A stretch of 15,540 nucleotides of DNA from CAYPEK01 sp964409645 (GTDB lineage Bacteria > UBP15 > UBA6099). The position numbers and the translations under genes were made by a program. Positions 13,856 to 15,540 of this stretch are shown in pieces. Location of the stretch: assembly GCA_964409645.1 (NCBI GenBank), contig CAYPEK010000102.1, positions 1-15,540 on the forward strand. The letters are read 5' to 3'. Every line of letters begins with the position of its first letter. Within the stretch, counting starts at the first letter, position 1. The notes beneath the pieces are model-generated. The model was not told where the DNA came from. It did not search any database and was given only the letters and a program-made list of their open reading frames with translations.

Positions 13856-15424
13856 TTATTTATAACCAAAATTATTAGCAACACCGTTGTGAATGACCAA
13901 ATTCTGATCCAATATAATCTCATCGTCCCCTCTAAATGACCACCTAAAATACTTACGCCTATTTCCACGATCAACAGCTTCATAATAATTGCCTATCAAA
14001 CCGATTCTAAACAAATCCGATAGCACATCAGTCGGATTCTTTCGTTCTATTAACACCTTAACTTCAGATCTATCATCTTTTAATTCATTTATTCTTCTTA
14101 CAAAATCACCATGGCTGAAATTTCTTCTAAAATAATATAAAATATGCTCTATACCTCTTAATTCAATAGGTGAATACGAAGATGATAATTCTTCTTTAAG
14201 CTCTACCCAGCTTTTTTGTGCATAATCTTTTCTAACTCCATCAAAACAATTGTGTCCAAAATAAGTTTCATTCGGATAATTCTTCTGCATTAATCCAAAT
14301 AATCTAACTACATCTCTAGGCCTATACCATGTTTGATGTAAAACATAATTCGGGCTAGGTAGATATTGTATTGTTCCTGGAATATATTGATTCCAGACAT
14401 TTTTGTAAGTTTCTTCTTTATGGGTTTCAGCTTTTCTATATCTGCTAGTACTCGAAATAATTCTCTTACAAATTATTTGAAGTAATGGATGATATTCAAT
14501 ATTTCCACCTTTTTGATGCCAACATAAGGGCACTCCAAAATCTTCAACTATCTTATTTATTTCTTTTCCTGACGCACCTACTTTATTCAAAACCTCAGAA
14601 CGAATGGCAATTATAATGAAAATGTTATATTTTAATTTTTTAAAAAGAAGATTCAAATTCGATACAGATACAATTAAGTCACGAATCAATTTAATATCTT
14701 TTTCGGTCTGTTTCGTATTTCCAATTGATATTTCCAGTTCATCAAAAAATAAATATATTGGGGTCCCAGATCCATTAGGTTTTAATCTCTCTAAATACTT
14801 ATTACACTCTCTCAACACACTAGCAAAAGATGCCTTTGTTTCATTGTCTCTAAACTCAAAATCTAACGATATTTTACCTTTTATTCGCTTATAATCTGCA
14901 GACAGTTCAACGGCCCCTTTTTTTAGTTTCGGTAACAATATTTTACGGCTATGATAAGCCTCGTTTGTTTCAACAGATTTTATACAGGATATAAAATAAT
15001 TTAATTCGGGAGTATTATAGAATGTATTTTTATCTTCAACCATATTTACCAATATTCTATAAATGAACCACTTCCATATATTCTCGTAATCATTAATATC
15101 TTTTCCGTCAGTATTAACTTCAGTAATATTAACACCTCTTGAAAGTTGTTTTTTATCTTCCTCTGAAAAGTCACTTTTAAATAATACAAATTCCCTTTTT
15201 GCCCCTAAACTTTCTGTCTTCAAATCTATATATCTTAATAAAGCTGTTTTACCTGTTCCTTTTAGCCCAGTCACAATAAAAGATTCTCCTGAAACAAAGT
15301 CATCTGTATCAACGTTATATGGCACTAAAAATGACTTCCTAAACCTATCAATAATATCCGGGTCATTATTTAACAATTCATGTTTTGCATCGATGCTTCC
15401 AAAATAAAAGTTTTTTATTAGCAT
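13856..15424 (-). CDS. P-loop ATPase, resembling the Sll1717/STAND-type group; AT-rich import
   Basis: The protein has 522 residues from ATG at 15424, with GAGGCG 7 nt upstream. An in-frame ATG at 15475 would add 17 residues that read as GC-rich spacer, so it is rejected. The N-terminus KNFYFGSIDAKHELL (4-18) and the following domain match what I know of Sll1717-type P-loop ATPases. Walker A is GLKGTGKT (53-60), Walker B IYLFFDELE (223-231), a further strand IIAIRSEV (271-278), and RPRDVVRLF (368-376) is a sensor-like motif of this group. The C-terminal ~120 residues look like a winged-helix or effector-side domain (GIEHILYYFRR, then LFRIGLIGNYYE at 471-482). There is no nuclease motif I can name. 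Sampled lines are only 25-30% GC against about 60-75% in most of the window, so recent acquisition is likely. Related ATPases occur in defence islands, so a defence role is plausible but unproven. Confidence 0.8.
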   Translation of the reverse strand: MLIKNFYFGSIDAKHELLNNDPDIIDRFRKSFLVPYNVDTDDFVSGESFIVTGLKGTGKTALLRYIDLKTESLGAKREFVLFKSDFSEEDKKQLSRGVNITEVNTDGKDINDYENIWKWFIYRILVNMVEDKNTFYNTPELNYFISCIKSVETNEAYHSRKILLPKLKKGAVELSADYKRIKGKISLDFEFRDNETKASFASVLRECNKYLERLKPNGSGTPIYLFFDELEISIGNTKQTEKDIKLIRDLIVSVSNLNLLFKKLKYNIFIIIAIRSEVLNKVGASGKEINKIVEDFGVPLCWHQKGGNIEYHPLLQIICKRIISSTSRYRKAETHKEETYKNVWNQYIPGTIQYLPSPNYVLHQTWYRPRDVVRLFGLMQKNYPNETYFGHNCFDGVRKDYAQKSWVELKEELSSSYSPIELRGIEHILYYFRRNFSHGDFVRRINELKDDRSEVKVLIERKNPTDVLSDLFRIGLIGNYYEAVDRGNRRKYFRWSFRGDDEIILDQNLVIHNGVANNFGYK

Positions 15425-15486
15425 TGCATTTCGCCTCACGTGCCCACTGGCATAGATAAAGGCAGTCGAGCACATATTAATTATCT

Positions 15487-15511
15487 AGAGACCTCTGAAA
15501 AAGTGGCACTT
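15487..15511. repeat. Short palindromes upstream of the ATPase gene
   Basis: AGAG-AC-CTCT (15487-15496) and AAGTG-G-CACTT (15501-15511) are adjacent short inverted repeats in the leader of the AT-rich ATPase gene. They could be operator half-sites or the edge of an inserted segment. The window ends 29 bp further on, so the context is missing. Confidence 0.25.
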
Positions 15512-15540
15512 GACAGGCCAAATATAATATAGGAAAGGAA

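Noticed and set aside
15425..15475. 17-residue N-terminal extension of the ATPase from ATG at 15475
   Set aside because: The segment is GC-rich unlike the gene, and the internal ATG at 15424 has GAGGCG at good spacing followed at once by the conserved FYFG start.
15510..15528. TTGACA and TATAAT on the plus strand at the right edge
   Set aside because: The boxes are only 7 bp apart instead of about 17, so they cannot work together as a sigma-70 promoter.
1..15540. CRISPR arrays, tRNA or rRNA genes
   Set aside because: No regularly spaced direct repeats, tRNA cloverleaf patterns or rRNA conserved segments were found by eye on either strand.

Overview
The window comes from a GC-rich bacterium with a Gram-negative-type envelope. 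It encodes a lipoprotein-like beta-propeller, an exported PDZ protein and two membrane-anchored proteins. I see no rRNA, tRNA or other taxonomic marker. The gene styles and REP-like repeats suggest an uncultured lineage, perhaps near Planctomycetes/PVC, but this is a weak inference. No database search was possible, so all family calls come from reading motifs.

Layout. (1) 1-3147, minus strand. A membrane-anchored protein of unknown function with an alpha/alpha-toroid lyase-like look (1069-3147) is followed by a 15-codon Cys/Lys-rich micro-ORF (902-949). That ORF has a strong Shine-Dalgarno, a candidate anti-Shine-Dalgarno and its own terminator. Next comes a PHP-domain membrane protein that runs off the left edge (1-709). 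(2) 3277-3430 holds an inverted-repeat element that looks like a MITE or REP. (3) 3455-7458, minus strand, is a compact operon. It has a tandem SCP2-like lipid-carrier protein, a twin radical SAM protein with two intact CxxxCxxC sites, and a second twin-architecture radical SAM protein whose N-terminal half has lost its cluster motif. The genes are 3 bp apart and then joined by an ATGA overlap. This is the best candidate for an undescribed pathway: probably radical chemistry on a hydrophobic substrate presented by the SCP2 protein. (4) 7460-7673 is a divergent control region with palindromes and a TATAAT box. It precedes a 58-residue helical protein (7674-7850).

(5) 7903-9492, minus strand, is a lipoprotein-like beta-propeller of the TolB/PD40 type. 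It is divergent from (6) 9774-13223, plus strand, a 1149-residue exported double-PDZ protein with C-terminal coiled coils. The spacer carries an inverted repeat and a possible sigma-54 site. The PDZ gene overlaps a small zinc-ribbon double-TM protein (13207-13551). (7) 13552-13855 has no gene. It holds a chain of overlapping hairpins, an 18-bp motif shared with the element at 3277 and another hairpin. (8) 13856-15424, minus strand, is an AT-rich gene (about 25-30% GC in sampled lines) for a P-loop ATPase that looks like the Sll1717/STAND-type group. Its composition is very unlike the rest of the window, so it is probably a recent import, possibly a defence gene.
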